From: Neobacillus sp. Marseille-Q6967
GTDB lineage: Bacteria; Bacillota; Bacilli; Bacillales; Cytobacillaceae
Assembly (NCBI RefSeq): GCF_946151075.1
Contig: NZ_OX267715.1
Span: 2,023,881-2,087,880 of the forward strand
Direction of reading: 5' to 3'
Length of the DNA: 64,000 nucleotides
Shown here: one piece after another, positions 19,464 through 27,539 of the stretch
Numbering within the stretch: the stretch's first letter is position 1
Layout: each line of letters starts with the position of its first letter
Program-made: the position numbers and the translations under genes
The notes under the pieces: model-generated
What the model was told of the DNA's origin: nothing
What the model saw: only the letters and a program-made list of their open reading frames with translations
The model's database searches: none

Positions 19464-19768
19464 AAACAATCTCCTAGAATGTGAGAAATGACAATGCCAA
19501 AAGATAATTATACTCTATTTTCGCAGTATTTACTTTAAAATATTTTCAGCAGGCATCTATAGAATTTTTACGTTCGGCAGTTTAATAGTAAAGTTATTGA
19601 TTAATCGTGAAACTTGGTGAAATGACGTGCGGTCTTATAACGATAAAATCAGTATTTATCACGGAATGGCATCAATGTATTCTCGGTCCGTTAAAAATAA
19701 TAAACCTTTATCATTAAAAGGCTAATTAAATTAGAATTTTCTCAACCCTCCTTTTATATAATGCAAAA
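19464..19768. other. Intergenic region without a recognisable gene
   Basis: About 300 AT-rich bases between the divergent-side 5' end of the MATE gene and the hisJ terminator. I see no convincing ORF with a ribosome site, no RNA element and no copy of either repeat family. Confidence 0.5.
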
Positions 19769-19807
19769 TAAAAAAATGTAATGGAGATGATCCCTTACAT
19801 TTTTTGT
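19769..19807 (-). terminator. Terminator after hisJ
   Basis: Arms AAAAAATGTAA and TTACATTTTTT form an 11-bp stem ending in a T-run on the minus strand, 12 bases past the hisJ stop. The symmetry could make it work in both directions. Confidence 0.8.
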
Positions 19808-19818
19808 TGAGATATGAT

Positions 19819-20646
19819 TTACAAAGCTACAGAAATTCTTTGTTTTTCTTTAAAATAAACCCACTCCTGGAATCCTATTTCCTTTAAGCGTTTTTGTACC
19901 TGGTCAAACTCATCCCCGACACGCTCTGGATCATGTGCATCTGATCCGAAGGTTACCTTTACTCCGTAATGCAGTGCCATTTCTAACATTTCATCCGCTG
20001 GGTACCAGCCCCCAACATATTTGGTTTTACCAGAGGTATTAATTTCAATGGCGATGTCTTCTTCGGCAATCACCTTTAACGTATGCTCAACCGTTGCTGT
20101 TTGGATCGATGAAAACTCAGGATAATAGCCCTTCATCGCATCAATATGACCTAGAATTTGATACATCCCGCTTCGAGCAGATTGCTCGATCAAAGAATAA
20201 TAGGTTTCTTTCGTCCGAATTTTTTCTTGAGTGGTAAGTCCTTCCCAGCGGTCTTTTTTAAAAATACTTACCCCATCCACATGATGTACTGAACCAATAA
20301 TATAATCAAAAGGATACTTGTCAAAATAAGGACGGTAATCTTCCACCTGTTCCGGAAAGAAATCAGCTTCAATCCCTAATAAAACATCAATTTTTCCTGC
20401 GTATTGTTCCTTTAGACTCAACACTTCTTTCACATACTCTGGAAACTGGCTTTTAGCCATCGTGATATGCGGAAAAGGCTGGTCTTCTTCCCTCGAAAAA
20501 TATGGAGTATGATCAGAAATTCCAACAACCTTTAATCCATTCTTTATTCCAGCTTCAATATAATCCCGGATACCGCCACGGGCGTGCCCGCAACGATCAT
20601 GGTGGGTATGTAAATCAAATTTTACGGTATTTAACGGCTCACCCAT
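19819..20646 (-). CDS. hisJ: Histidinol-phosphatase, PHP family
   Basis: This metal-dependent phosphatase performs the penultimate step of histidine synthesis, dephosphorylating histidinol phosphate. The 275-residue PHP-domain protein has the N-terminal metal motif DLHTHHDRCGHA, GIEADFF, GSVHHVDG, LGHIDAM and FGSDAHDPERVG. Length and motifs match the HisJ/HisK type of Firmicutes. The start follows AGAGGTGA. It stands alone, away from other his genes, as in B. subtilis. Confidence 0.9.
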   Translation of the reverse strand: MGEPLNTVKFDLHTHHDRCGHARGGIRDYIEAGIKNGLKVVGISDHTPYFSREEDQPFPHITMAKSQFPEYVKEVLSLKEQYAGKIDVLLGIEADFFPEQVEDYRPYFDKYPFDYIIGSVHHVDGVSIFKKDRWEGLTTQEKIRTKETYYSLIEQSARSGMYQILGHIDAMKGYYPEFSSIQTATVEHTLKVIAEEDIAIEINTSGKTKYVGGWYPADEMLEMALHYGVKVTFGSDAHDPERVGDEFDQVQKRLKEIGFQEWVYFKEKQRISVAL

Positions 20647-20701
20647 TCATTCGTCACCTCTTGTCCATATTTTACCATCCCATTATACTTTATCCATATC
20701 A

Positions 20702-20736
20702 CTAATTGCTACATGTAGCAAAATGCTAGCAATTAG
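20702..20736. repeat. Inverted repeat upstream of hisJ
   Basis: Perfect 10-bp arms CTAATTGCTA and TAGCAATTAG flank a 15-base loop that contains a second small palindrome. There is no T-run. It lies just upstream of the hisJ 5' end and could be an operator or a mRNA hairpin. Confidence 0.5.
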
Positions 20737-20813
20737 AAAGCCTCTAATCGCCCACTCCTACAACATCTGCATTATACAAAATAGAATGTATAAATTGAAA
20801 AAAATGAATAAAC

Positions 20814-20826
20814 GGTGACAGGCACC
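20814..20826 (+). repeat. GGTGACAGGCACC head only, copy C
   Basis: Only the 13-bp head is present; the GGACA/TGTCC hairpin part is missing. It lies in the intergenic region between hisJ and the YheC/YheD-like gene and may be a truncated copy. Confidence 0.7.
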
Positions 20827-20910
20827 ATCGATTAAAAGATATATGAGAATAACACCTATATACTTGTCCCATTTCTAAAAATACATCCCCCCATTTTTTA
20901 ACTGATGAAA

Positions 20911-20939
20911 AACAATACTGTCTCCACCTTCATATAATA
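20911..20939 (+). promoter_or_regulatory. Predicted sigma-K promoter of the coat-associated gene
   Basis: AAC (-35, 20911-20913) is followed after 17 bases by CATATAATA (-10, 20931-20939), a perfect match to the sigma-K -10 pattern CATANNNTA. The implied 5' leader is about 28 bases long. Mother-cell expression fits the coat-associated family of the gene downstream. This is motif matching only. Confidence 0.5.
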
Positions 20940-20973
20940 ATTTATCCAAGTCTTATAGTTTGGGGGAATTATA

Positions 20974-22296
20974 TTGGAAAATGGTATCCAGCTTACGAGC
21001 AGCACGGATGTTGGTGCTGCAGGAAGCCTATCGCTGCATCCTTTTTTAGCAAAATCACTTGGAATAAACGGACAAGCGTTAAAATTGATTAAGTTTGGAA
21101 GTTTACGCTTTGTATGTAATTTGTCTCTTTCGGACCGTCTGCCCTTAAATGAGGCAAGCCTTTCATCTGATATAACGGACCAGCTGAATATCCCTGTCTA
21201 TTGTGATTTAGAACTAAAGCGTAACGAAAAAGACGAAATCGTTATCGGGCCCTTTATCGGGATACTGGTTGGTCACCACCAGGACACGCTTAAGAAAAAC
21301 CTTGATCATCTGTATGATTACATTTTTTGTTATCGCCAAATTAAAGGGGCTATTCTCGCCTTTTCCCTTGATCAGGTTGATAAAAAGAACCATTTGATAA
21401 AAGGTTATCTGTATAACCCAAAGATGAAAAAGTGGGTAGAAGGAATTTTTCCTTATCCTGACTCTATCTTTGTTATGGCAGATAAAGTAAGTTCAGAAAC
21501 AATTAAACATTTTCAATCGGCTATTGGTGACACTGTTTTTAACGACTTTCATTTAAACCGATGGGATATTTATAAGACTCTCTCATCATCAATCGATGTA
21601 AAGAACTATCTTCCTGAAGCTAAACTTTATGAAACGCCTCATGACCTCTATACTTTTTTAAAAAGATTTGCAAATGTGAATGTTAAAAATGTAAATCCAT
21701 CCCATTCTACGCCAATAAAAGTAATCTTAAAGGACCGAAGTAACTTCGTGATTCAGGATGAGCTGGAGCTTAAGAATTATAAATTCTATAATCGAGACCA
21801 AGCCCATTCCATCTTCAGCCGTTTTTTTCAAAAACAACAGTATTTTATACAGGAAGCCATTGATGTCACAGGCTATATGACGATAAATTTTCGAGTCATT
21901 ATTGTAAAGAATCCATCTGGTCAATGGCAGGTTATGGGGCTGTTTACGAGAGATAAAAAATCTGGAGGTTCAACAAGGAATGTTTTTCCATTCGTAAAAC
22001 TGGGAAAAGCCCATTTAAAAGAGCTCTTACAGCTAAGCGATTTACGGGTCTCACTGGTATACAATGAAATTATTCATATCGCTATAGACACGGTGAAAGC
22101 GCTAGAAACCATGGATTCACACCTTGCTAATGCCGCCATCGATATGGTTATCGGCGAAGTTGGGGATATTTGGATAACAGATATTCAGCACAGCAACCCT
22201 TCCCATGAAATCGCTCTGGTTGCAGGCTTTCCTGAGTTATACTACGAAATTTTAAAAATGAACATGCTTTATGCTAAGAAACTAACAGGATTTTAA
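20974..22296 (+). CDS. YheC/YheD-like ATP-grasp spore coat-associated protein
   Basis: The 440-residue protein resembles the Bacillus YheC/YheD family. Its C-terminal half (about 210-440) looks like an ATP-grasp fold, with YFIQEAIDVTG, NFRVIIVKNP and a metal-ligand-like region near WITDIQHSNP. Family members are spore-coat associated proteins of unknown catalysis. The start is TTG, twelve bases after the G-run in GGGGGAA. A sigma-K-like promoter supports late sporulation expression. It is one of few plus-strand genes and is monocistronic. Confidence 0.8.
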   Translation: MENGIQLTSSTDVGAAGSLSLHPFLAKSLGINGQALKLIKFGSLRFVCNLSLSDRLPLNEASLSSDITDQLNIPVYCDLELKRNEKDEIVIGPFIGILVGHHQDTLKKNLDHLYDYIFCYRQIKGAILAFSLDQVDKKNHLIKGYLYNPKMKKWVEGIFPYPDSIFVMADKVSSETIKHFQSAIGDTVFNDFHLNRWDIYKTLSSSIDVKNYLPEAKLYETPHDLYTFLKRFANVNVKNVNPSHSTPIKVILKDRSNFVIQDELELKNYKFYNRDQAHSIFSRFFQKQQYFIQEAIDVTGYMTINFRVIIVKNPSGQWQVMGLFTRDKKSGGSTRNVFPFVKLGKAHLKELLQLSDLRVSLVYNEIIHIAIDTVKALETMDSHLANAAIDMVIGEVGDIWITDIQHSNPSHEIALVAGFPELYYEILKMNMLYAKKLTGF

Positions 22297-22320
22297 AAAA
22301 GAGCTATTTTTAGCTCTTTT
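22295..22320. terminator. Bidirectional terminator between convergent genes
   Basis: AAAAGAGCTA and TAGCTCTTTT form a symmetric hairpin with A- and T-runs at both ends. It serves the plus-strand coat gene and the convergent glutaredoxin gene, whose stop codon lies inside it. Confidence 0.8.
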
Positions 22321-22573
22321 CTTCGTTATTAATCGTACTTTTGGCAAAATCAATGATTGTTTTTAATTCGTTGTTAAATCCCTTTACCACATGGCTGCCT
22401 GCAACAGTTACCGGGACGCCCAAAAATCCGTATTCCTCCACTTGCTTTTGGAATTCAGGATCCGCGGCAACATTTCTAATCTCAAAAGCGATCCCTTCTT
22501 CTTCTAACACTTTCTTCACCATCGTACATTCAATGCAGTCGTTCGTAGTATAGACAATAACCTGTTTTTGCAT
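22310..22573 (-). CDS. Glutaredoxin family protein
   Basis: The 87-residue thioredoxin-fold protein has the redox site CIEC near residues 13-16 and a cis-proline in GVPVTV, so it is a dithiol glutaredoxin/NrdH-like reductant. The start follows AAGGGAAAG. It lies 15 bp after a phosphoesterase gene and may share its transcript. The partner is unknown. Confidence 0.85.
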   Translation of the reverse strand: MQKQVIVYTTNDCIECTMVKKVLEEEGIAFEIRNVAADPEFQKQVEEYGFLGVPVTVAGSHVVKGFNNELKTIIDFAKSTINNEEKS

Positions 22574-22588
22574 TTTCTTCTTTCCCTT

Positions 22589-23080
22589 CTAGGTAAAAAA
22601 TATATGTTCTGCCTGGATCTTGGATTCTCCTATATATAACACGCCAAATGAAAAATTTTCCTGTCTTCTTTTGTCTGTCGGGGATCCGGGATTAAAGATT
22701 AGTAATTCATTTTCATATTTTTTAATGGGGATATGTGAATGCCCAAATATAATACAGTCAACTTTTTCACCCTCAAAAACTTGAATCGCTCTCTTTTCAG
22801 TAGTTTTTCCTCTTCCATGACCATGAGTAACCCCTATTCGATGACCATTAACTTCTATGATCTGTTTTTCAGGCAGTAGGTCCTTTATAAAATCATCATC
22901 CACATTCCCAAAGACTCCTACTACTTTTGCATAAGTTTGCAGCTCATTATAGACCTCAATCGTGCTCCAATCTCCAGCATGGATAATTAATGCTGCATCA
23001 TTAAATTCATCCGTTAGCCTTTTAGGCAAGCTCTTTTTCTTCTTTGGTAAATGTGTATCTGAAAGGACGACAATTTTCAT
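22589..23080 (-). CDS. YfcE/YsnB-type metallophosphoesterase
   Basis: The 163-residue calcineurin-fold phosphodiesterase shows metal-ligand motifs SDTHLP, HAGDW, FGNVDDD, THGHG and FGHSHIP. The length matches the compact MJ0936/YfcE-like group. The natural substrate is unknown. The ATG follows AGAGGA. Downstream, the glutaredoxin gene is close enough for one transcript. Confidence 0.9.
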   Translation of the reverse strand: MKIVVLSDTHLPKKKKSLPKRLTDEFNDAALIIHAGDWSTIEVYNELQTYAKVVGVFGNVDDDFIKDLLPEKQIIEVNGHRIGVTHGHGRGKTTEKRAIQVFEGEKVDCIIFGHSHIPIKKYENELLIFNPGSPTDKRRQENFSFGVLYIGESKIQAEHIFFT

Positions 23081-23134
23081 ATCTTATTCCTCTTTATTTT
23101 TCTTTTCATTCGACACTATATTTTGACACCGAAC

Positions 23135-23157
23135 CGCAGGAAATGTCTATTCCTGCG
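23135..23157. repeat. Hairpin between the TatD and phosphoesterase genes
   Basis: Perfect 8-bp arms CGCAGGAA and TTCCTGCG around a 7-base loop. No T-run follows on the minus strand, so it may be a weak terminator after the TatD gene or an mRNA stability element. Confidence 0.5.
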
Positions 23158-23200
23158 CTTTCCCAAGAAATAGAATAAATATTTCCCGTGATCTCCCCTT

Positions 23201-23980
23201 CTAATATAAGGATAGTTGATAAAAAGATAAGGTGTTTTGGAATAGTCTTTCTTCCACTTCATTAATCGGCAATTTTTTTATTTTGGCGACCATCCTAATC
23301 GATTCCTGAATCATATTTGGATGAGTCATTCTTCCGGAAAATGGTCCCTCAAACGGCCAAGGTCCGTCTGTTTCAACCATCATTTTTGATAAGGGATATG
23401 TCTTGACAAGTTGTTGAATTTTTTCTTTGTAAACGATTTCCGGTGTAATTGAAATAAAATATCCGTTCTCTATCATTCTATTGATGGTTTTCGAGTCCCC
23501 TTTAAACCAGTGAAAGTGTGCTTTTTTGGTAGAGTATTTTTCTAAAAGACCGCACACAATTGGGGAATCATCATAAACAGCATGGAGGATAACAGGTTTC
23601 TGCCATTCTTCCGCCTTTTGAATAAAAGCCTCTAATAACTCTATGTACTGTTCATATTGTTTCGGTGAAACTTTTTGACTCTGCTTTAAATAATACGGAA
23701 GTCCGACCTCTCCAATCGCAATCATTTCATCTTTGTGAATCTCGATCCAGTTAAAAAGCTCTAACTTTCCATTTTCTGTTGGCAGCTCCTGTTCAGGATG
23801 AAATCCAAATGCAGTCTTGACCTTCGAGTATTTTCGAGCCAACTCAAGATTTTTTTGACACGAATTTAAATCAAAAGAAACAGAAATGAGCTTGTCAATA
23901 CCGGTGGAATTCTCCAAGATATGGCTAATTTCTTCATCCTTATATTTATCTAAGTGAATATGACTATCAATAATCTTCAA
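23201..23980 (-). CDS. TatD family metal-dependent hydrolase
   Basis: The product is about 259 residues and has the TatD-type metal motifs DSHIHLD, GEVGLPYY, ILHAVYDD, FHWFKGD and METDGPWPF. The family comprises DNA exonucleases and related hydrolases. I prefer the TTG start at 23980 because GGGAGGGG lies ten bases upstream; the ATG 18 bases earlier sits before that site. It is not next to recognisable defence genes, so a housekeeping role is more likely than a Qat-type one. Confidence 0.85.
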   Translation of the reverse strand: MKIIDSHIHLDKYKDEEISHILENSTGIDKLISVSFDLNSCQKNLELARKYSKVKTAFGFHPEQELPTENGKLELFNWIEIHKDEMIAIGEVGLPYYLKQSQKVSPKQYEQYIELLEAFIQKAEEWQKPVILHAVYDDSPIVCGLLEKYSTKKAHFHWFKGDSKTINRMIENGYFISITPEIVYKEKIQQLVKTYPLSKMMVETDGPWPFEGPFSGRMTHPNMIQESIRMVAKIKKLPINEVEERLFQNTLSFYQLSLY

Positions 23981-24093
23981 CCATTCATCCCCTCCCATAT
24001 TTCATCATATAGCATAGGAACAACTGTATCTATGACATATTTTTTGCTTTTAAGGTAACAATATTTGCATTAAAATGGTAAGGGGCAGCAAAA

Positions 24094-24192
24094 TTGGACG
24101 ATAAAATCTTTAGAGCCATTAATCAATACACTGGCCATTTTTGACCATTAGATATACTTATGGTCTTTTTTTCGAAAAAGCTCCGGTATTAG
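24094..24192 (+). pseudogene. 5' remnant of a PAP2-type (BcrC-like) phosphatase gene
   Basis: After AAGGGG and eight bases a TTG opens MDDKIFRAINQYTGHF, then TGA, then the same frame continues PLDILMVFFSKKLRY before a second stop. The pattern IFRAINQ..G...LDILMVFFSKK resembles the N-terminus of undecaprenyl-diphosphatase/PAP2 proteins such as BcrC. The rest of the gene is missing and the fragment ends at the 3' end of the alpha/beta hydrolase. I infer a deleted gene whose first 30 codons survive with one nonsense mutation. Confidence 0.5.
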
Positions 24193-24959
24193 TTGTTTTT
24201 CTCGATAAATACTCTGATCAAACGATTTAATTTAGCTGCAGCTTTGGTAGGTATTTGATGTTTCTCGTTTAATAGATATTCTAATTCATACTTTGGTAAT
24301 CCTTTTTTTAATGTTCTTGCATAGCGATGAAACGCCTTATCTTTATTACCATATACCAAAAATATTGGTACATTGATGCTCTTTAATTGATTGGTACAAT
24401 TGTATTGTAAACTATATTGGTAATATTGCTTAATATTTCTTGAATCCCCTTTTATCGCTTCATCGTACAATTTTTTATAGGTTTCTTTTGTATCTGCATT
24501 TCCCCATGAAATTGCTCGTGCAAGTAACGGCAGTGTTTTTGGATCGGCAAGCTTTATTGCCAAAGAAATTCTTTGTTTTAAATACAAATCACTTGTTTCT
24601 GACATTCCGCTTATGACGATTCCACCTAAGGATTTTTCCTTATACCTTAGAATAAATTCTAATAAAATAGATCCGCCAGTGGAGTAACCACAGATATATG
24701 CCTTATCAATCTCAAGATGGTCTAATATCCGTTTCATATCTTCAACAATTAGAGGATACGTCAAGGGTTTATTGGAATATTGGCTCCTCCCGTGCCCTCT
24801 AATATCAAACGTAATAATCTTAAAAGTTTGCGCTAATCCTTCTAATTGGTAGGAAAAATTTTCACTAGTTAATAAGGGAGGATGAATAAATATAATAGGA
24901 ATTCCTTCGCCCTTTACAGTGTAATATAATCTGACACCATCCACTTCAAGCATTGGCAT
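24189..24959 (-). CDS. Alpha/beta hydrolase
   Basis: The 256-residue protein has the oxyanion region IFIHPPLL, the nucleophile elbow GYSTGG with Ser, an acid in VYGNKDKAFH and a histidine in NEKHQIP, completing a catalytic triad. The start follows GAGGTG. It is monocistronic. The family includes esterases, haloperoxidase-like enzymes and acyl hydrolases, so the substrate is open. Confidence 0.85.
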   Translation of the reverse strand: MPMLEVDGVRLYYTVKGEGIPIIFIHPPLLTSENFSYQLEGLAQTFKIITFDIRGHGRSQYSNKPLTYPLIVEDMKRILDHLEIDKAYICGYSTGGSILLEFILRYKEKSLGGIVISGMSETSDLYLKQRISLAIKLADPKTLPLLARAISWGNADTKETYKKLYDEAIKGDSRNIKQYYQYSLQYNCTNQLKSINVPIFLVYGNKDKAFHRYARTLKKGLPKYELEYLLNEKHQIPTKAAAKLNRLIRVFIEKNN

Positions 24960-25064
24960 CAATGTTTCACCTCATTAATTAAATCATTACTGTAAAATAA
25001 AATCTTTTCATATTATGTCACTATTTTACATTTAGGATTCTACTTATTGAACCGGTTTGTATCT

Positions 25065-25106
25065 ATGTAAAAAAACTGTTCCTAGTGAATGAAAGGAACA
25101 GTTTTC
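25065..25106 (-). terminator. Terminator after the YjiH-type gene
   Basis: AAAACTGTTCCT and AGGAACAGTTTT form a 12-bp stem followed by T on the minus strand. It lies just past the stop codon at 25111 and would end the hut-yjiH transcript. Confidence 0.8.
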
Positions 25107-25110
25107 ATTA

Positions 25111-26448
25111 TTATAAAATGAGGAAAGCAATCGGTGCAGTGAGCAGGATGGTTAATACTACTCTTTCAAACCAAATAATTACGAGCTTTCCAATGGTAAG
25201 AGGAATCTCTGTTGATAAGATACACGGAACTACTGCCGAGAAAAAGATAATGGACGATACCGAAACGACTGCAATTACAAATTTGGTTACTAATGCTGCT
25301 TTTGTTACTAATAAGGCCGGCAAGAACATTTCAGCAATTGAAACAGCACTTGCTTTTGCTGCAAGCATTGGCTCCGGCAGCTGGACGAGCGCAGTAAACG
25401 GGTAAAAAATGTAGCCTAACCAATCAAAAATAGGTGTAAACTCAACTAAAATAAGGCCTAGTAAACCAACTGACATAATCGATGGAAGGATGCCCATCGT
25501 CATGATAAAGCCATCTTTCAGGTTATCCCAAATATTTCTTCCAAGACTTGGTGATTCATTTGCAGTAATCATTGCTTCTTTCCATGCCGTTTTAACACGG
25601 TCTTTCTTAATGATTACTTCTTCATCCCCCTCCATACCTTGGTAATAGTCATCACTCATTTTATTTAACGGCCAAATACGAACTGTTATCGCTGTTACAA
25701 GGAAGGTTACGACAAAGGTTACCCAAAAATATGCATTCCATATTTCCATAAGGTTCAATGTCTTTGCAACGACAATCATAAATGTAGCCGAAACGGTAGA
25801 GAATCCTGTGGCAATAATGGCAGCTTCCTTAATCGTATACTTCCCTTCTTTAAAGACACGGTTCGTGATTAAAAGACCTATCGAATAACTGCCGACAAAT
25901 GACGCAACCGCATCGATTGCCGATCTGCCAGGAGTCTTCCAAACTGGCCGCATTACCGGCTGCATGAATATTCCGATAAATTCAAGCAAACCATAACCAA
26001 CCAATAAGGCAAGGAATACGGAACCGATTGGAACTAACAAGCCGACCGAAATAACCAGTTTGTTAAACAGAAACGGAGCCATATCTGGGGCAAAAAACCA
26101 TTTTGGTCCAATATTAAAAACAATCATCACAGTAGCAATGAGTCCGAAAACTTTTAATACAGAAAAAACAGTTGTAACAATATCCTTGTTCCACGATTTT
26201 GTTACAAAGGGATAAAGGGCACCTAACAAGATTACTAGCAATGCATAATAAGGTAAAATTCCGGGAACGGCCAATTGAATATAAGAAACAAAATGATCCA
26301 GCATAATCGATGATTTCTCATTCAAAGTAATAGGAATAAAAAATACAAAAATACCAATCGCACTAAAAATAAAAAACTTCAACTTATTTTGCATATTACT
26401 AAACTGCAACTCTGGCTGCCTCACCTGCTCAACAGGTCTATTTTCCAT
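25111..26448 (-). CDS. YjiH family membrane protein (nucleoside-recognition Gate domains)
   Basis: This 445-residue multi-pass protein has about ten hydrophobic segments and Gate-type repeats (SIGLLITNRVFKEGKYT; LPALLVTKAALVTKF). Function of the family is not established. The start is ATG 26448 behind AAGGGGG; the frame stays open upstream through a dispersed repeat, but that part is not coding in character. Its place directly after hutG, where B. subtilis carries the histidine permease hutM, suggests a role in uptake or exchange of histidine or its breakdown products. Confidence 0.8.
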   Translation of the reverse strand: MENRPVEQVRQPELQFSNMQNKLKFFIFSAIGIFVFFIPITLNEKSSIMLDHFVSYIQLAVPGILPYYALLVILLGALYPFVTKSWNKDIVTTVFSVLKVFGLIATVMIVFNIGPKWFFAPDMAPFLFNKLVISVGLLVPIGSVFLALLVGYGLLEFIGIFMQPVMRPVWKTPGRSAIDAVASFVGSYSIGLLITNRVFKEGKYTIKEAAIIATGFSTVSATFMIVVAKTLNLMEIWNAYFWVTFVVTFLVTAITVRIWPLNKMSDDYYQGMEGDEEVIIKKDRVKTAWKEAMITANESPSLGRNIWDNLKDGFIMTMGILPSIMSVGLLGLILVEFTPIFDWLGYIFYPFTALVQLPEPMLAAKASAVSIAEMFLPALLVTKAALVTKFVIAVVSVSSIIFFSAVVPCILSTEIPLTIGKLVIIWFERVVLTILLTAPIAFLIL

Positions 26449-26483
26449 ACCCATTCCCCCTTGCTTTATTTCCAAAGATCTTT

Positions 26484-26543
26484 GGCCATTTGTCCACCCC
26501 AGGTGGACAAATGGCCTTAAATGTCTTTTTGTGGTGCCTGTCA
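26484..26543 (-). repeat. GGTGACAGGCACC family repeat, copy D, with 15-bp hairpin
   Basis: In minus-strand orientation the head GGTGACAGGCACC is followed by ACAAAAAGACA and a perfect 15-bp hairpin GGCCATTTGTCCACC / GGTGGACAAATGGCC with loop CCA (26484-26516). The TGA within the head is the stop codon of hutG. Copy F shares the ACAAAAAGACA type of middle section. The hairpin may attenuate read-through into the yjiH-type gene. Confidence 0.88.
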
Positions 26544-27539
26544 CCCTTTCTGAAGCATTACCCCAGTAAGGAAAGTTAAGAATACATGTGTTCCTAGTTT
26601 GACGGTTGGCTGCACCATTGTGTCTTTTAATGGGTCGAGGCAGACGATGTCCATGGCTTTGACTTTTGGGTGTTTTCCAGCTGCTAGTACCCCTTCCAGC
26701 AGTTCGGCGGTTGTCATGCCTCCTGGTGTGGAGGCTGGTACACCGGGTGCAAAGGCGATGTCGAGTACGTCCATATCAACGGTTAAATAGATGGTATCTA
26801 CTTTAGAAGACAGCTCTTCTAAACAACGCTCAACCATTGCGACCACTCCTCTCTTTCTTGCCTCCCTTAATGTGACATAATTGACTCCTTTTTCATCGGC
26901 ATACTCTTTTAAGTCCTTTGTATTGAAGAATCCATGTAGACCGATGTTATACATATTCACACCTTCGACGATGCCGCTTTCTATTAAATTCCGCATCGGT
27001 GTCCCGTTAGAAGGACCATTATCAGACATATCTCTTAAATCGAAATGGGTATCAAACTGCAGGATGCCTATCCGGTCAGCAGGCTTAGCCTGGCGGATTC
27101 CTTTTACCATCATCGCTGTAATGGAATGATCGCCGCCAATAGCACATATCTTGGCGTCCCCGAAATGCCCATGCAAAACAGCAGAAGCCTCGATAATATT
27201 TTCATGACATCTTCGAATATCTGTGACGTGCATCGGAACATCACCGGCATCTAACACAACCATTCCCAACAAATCTATATCTTCATCCAAATTATAGGTG
27301 GTAAATCCTTTCCAAGAACGGCGAAAACTATCAGGAAATTCCGATGCTCCGGAGGCACTGATGGAGGAACGGGAGAGCGGGACACCAAGGATCACTGCCT
27401 CAGCTCCCTTACAGTCCTCTAATATAGTCCCTGCGGTAATCGGCTGTATCCATTCATGAACCTTTGCCGCCGCCCCGTTCTCTGGCCTAACCCAAGCAAA
27501 ACTAGCCGGATTAATTTTTGGAGAGAGAAAGCTCTTCAA
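26541..27539 (-). CDS. hutG: Formimidoylglutamase
   Basis: HutG hydrolyses formimidoylglutamate to glutamate and formamide, the last step of histidine utilisation. The 332-residue arginase-fold protein shows the binuclear manganese motifs IGGDHS, FDTHFDLRD and VDMDVLD. It starts at TTG behind GGGGAGG and overlaps the 3' end of hutI by 29 bases. Its stop codon lies within a dispersed repeat, which may slightly have altered the C-terminus (it ends MLQKG). Confidence 0.93.
   Translation of the reverse strand: MKSFLSPKINPASFAWVRPENGAAAKVHEWIQPITAGTILEDCKGAEAVILGVPLSRSSISASGASEFPDSFRRSWKGFTTYNLDEDIDLLGMVVLDAGDVPMHVTDIRRCHENIIEASAVLHGHFGDAKICAIGGDHSITAMMVKGIRQAKPADRIGILQFDTHFDLRDMSDNGPSNGTPMRNLIESGIVEGVNMYNIGLHGFFNTKDLKEYADEKGVNYVTLREARKRGVVAMVERCLEELSSKVDTIYLTVDMDVLDIAFAPGVPASTPGGMTTAELLEGVLAAGKHPKVKAMDIVCLDPLKDTMVQPTVKLGTHVFLTFLTGVMLQKG

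Noticed and set aside
23201..23980. TatD gene as part of a Qat-type defence island
   Set aside because: No QatA, QatB or QatC-like genes are adjacent; neighbours are housekeeping or degraded genes.
26449..26544. N-terminal extension of the YjiH-type protein to 477 residues
   Set aside because: The added 32 codons translate a dispersed repeat and linker; a good ribosome site precedes the internal ATG at 26448.
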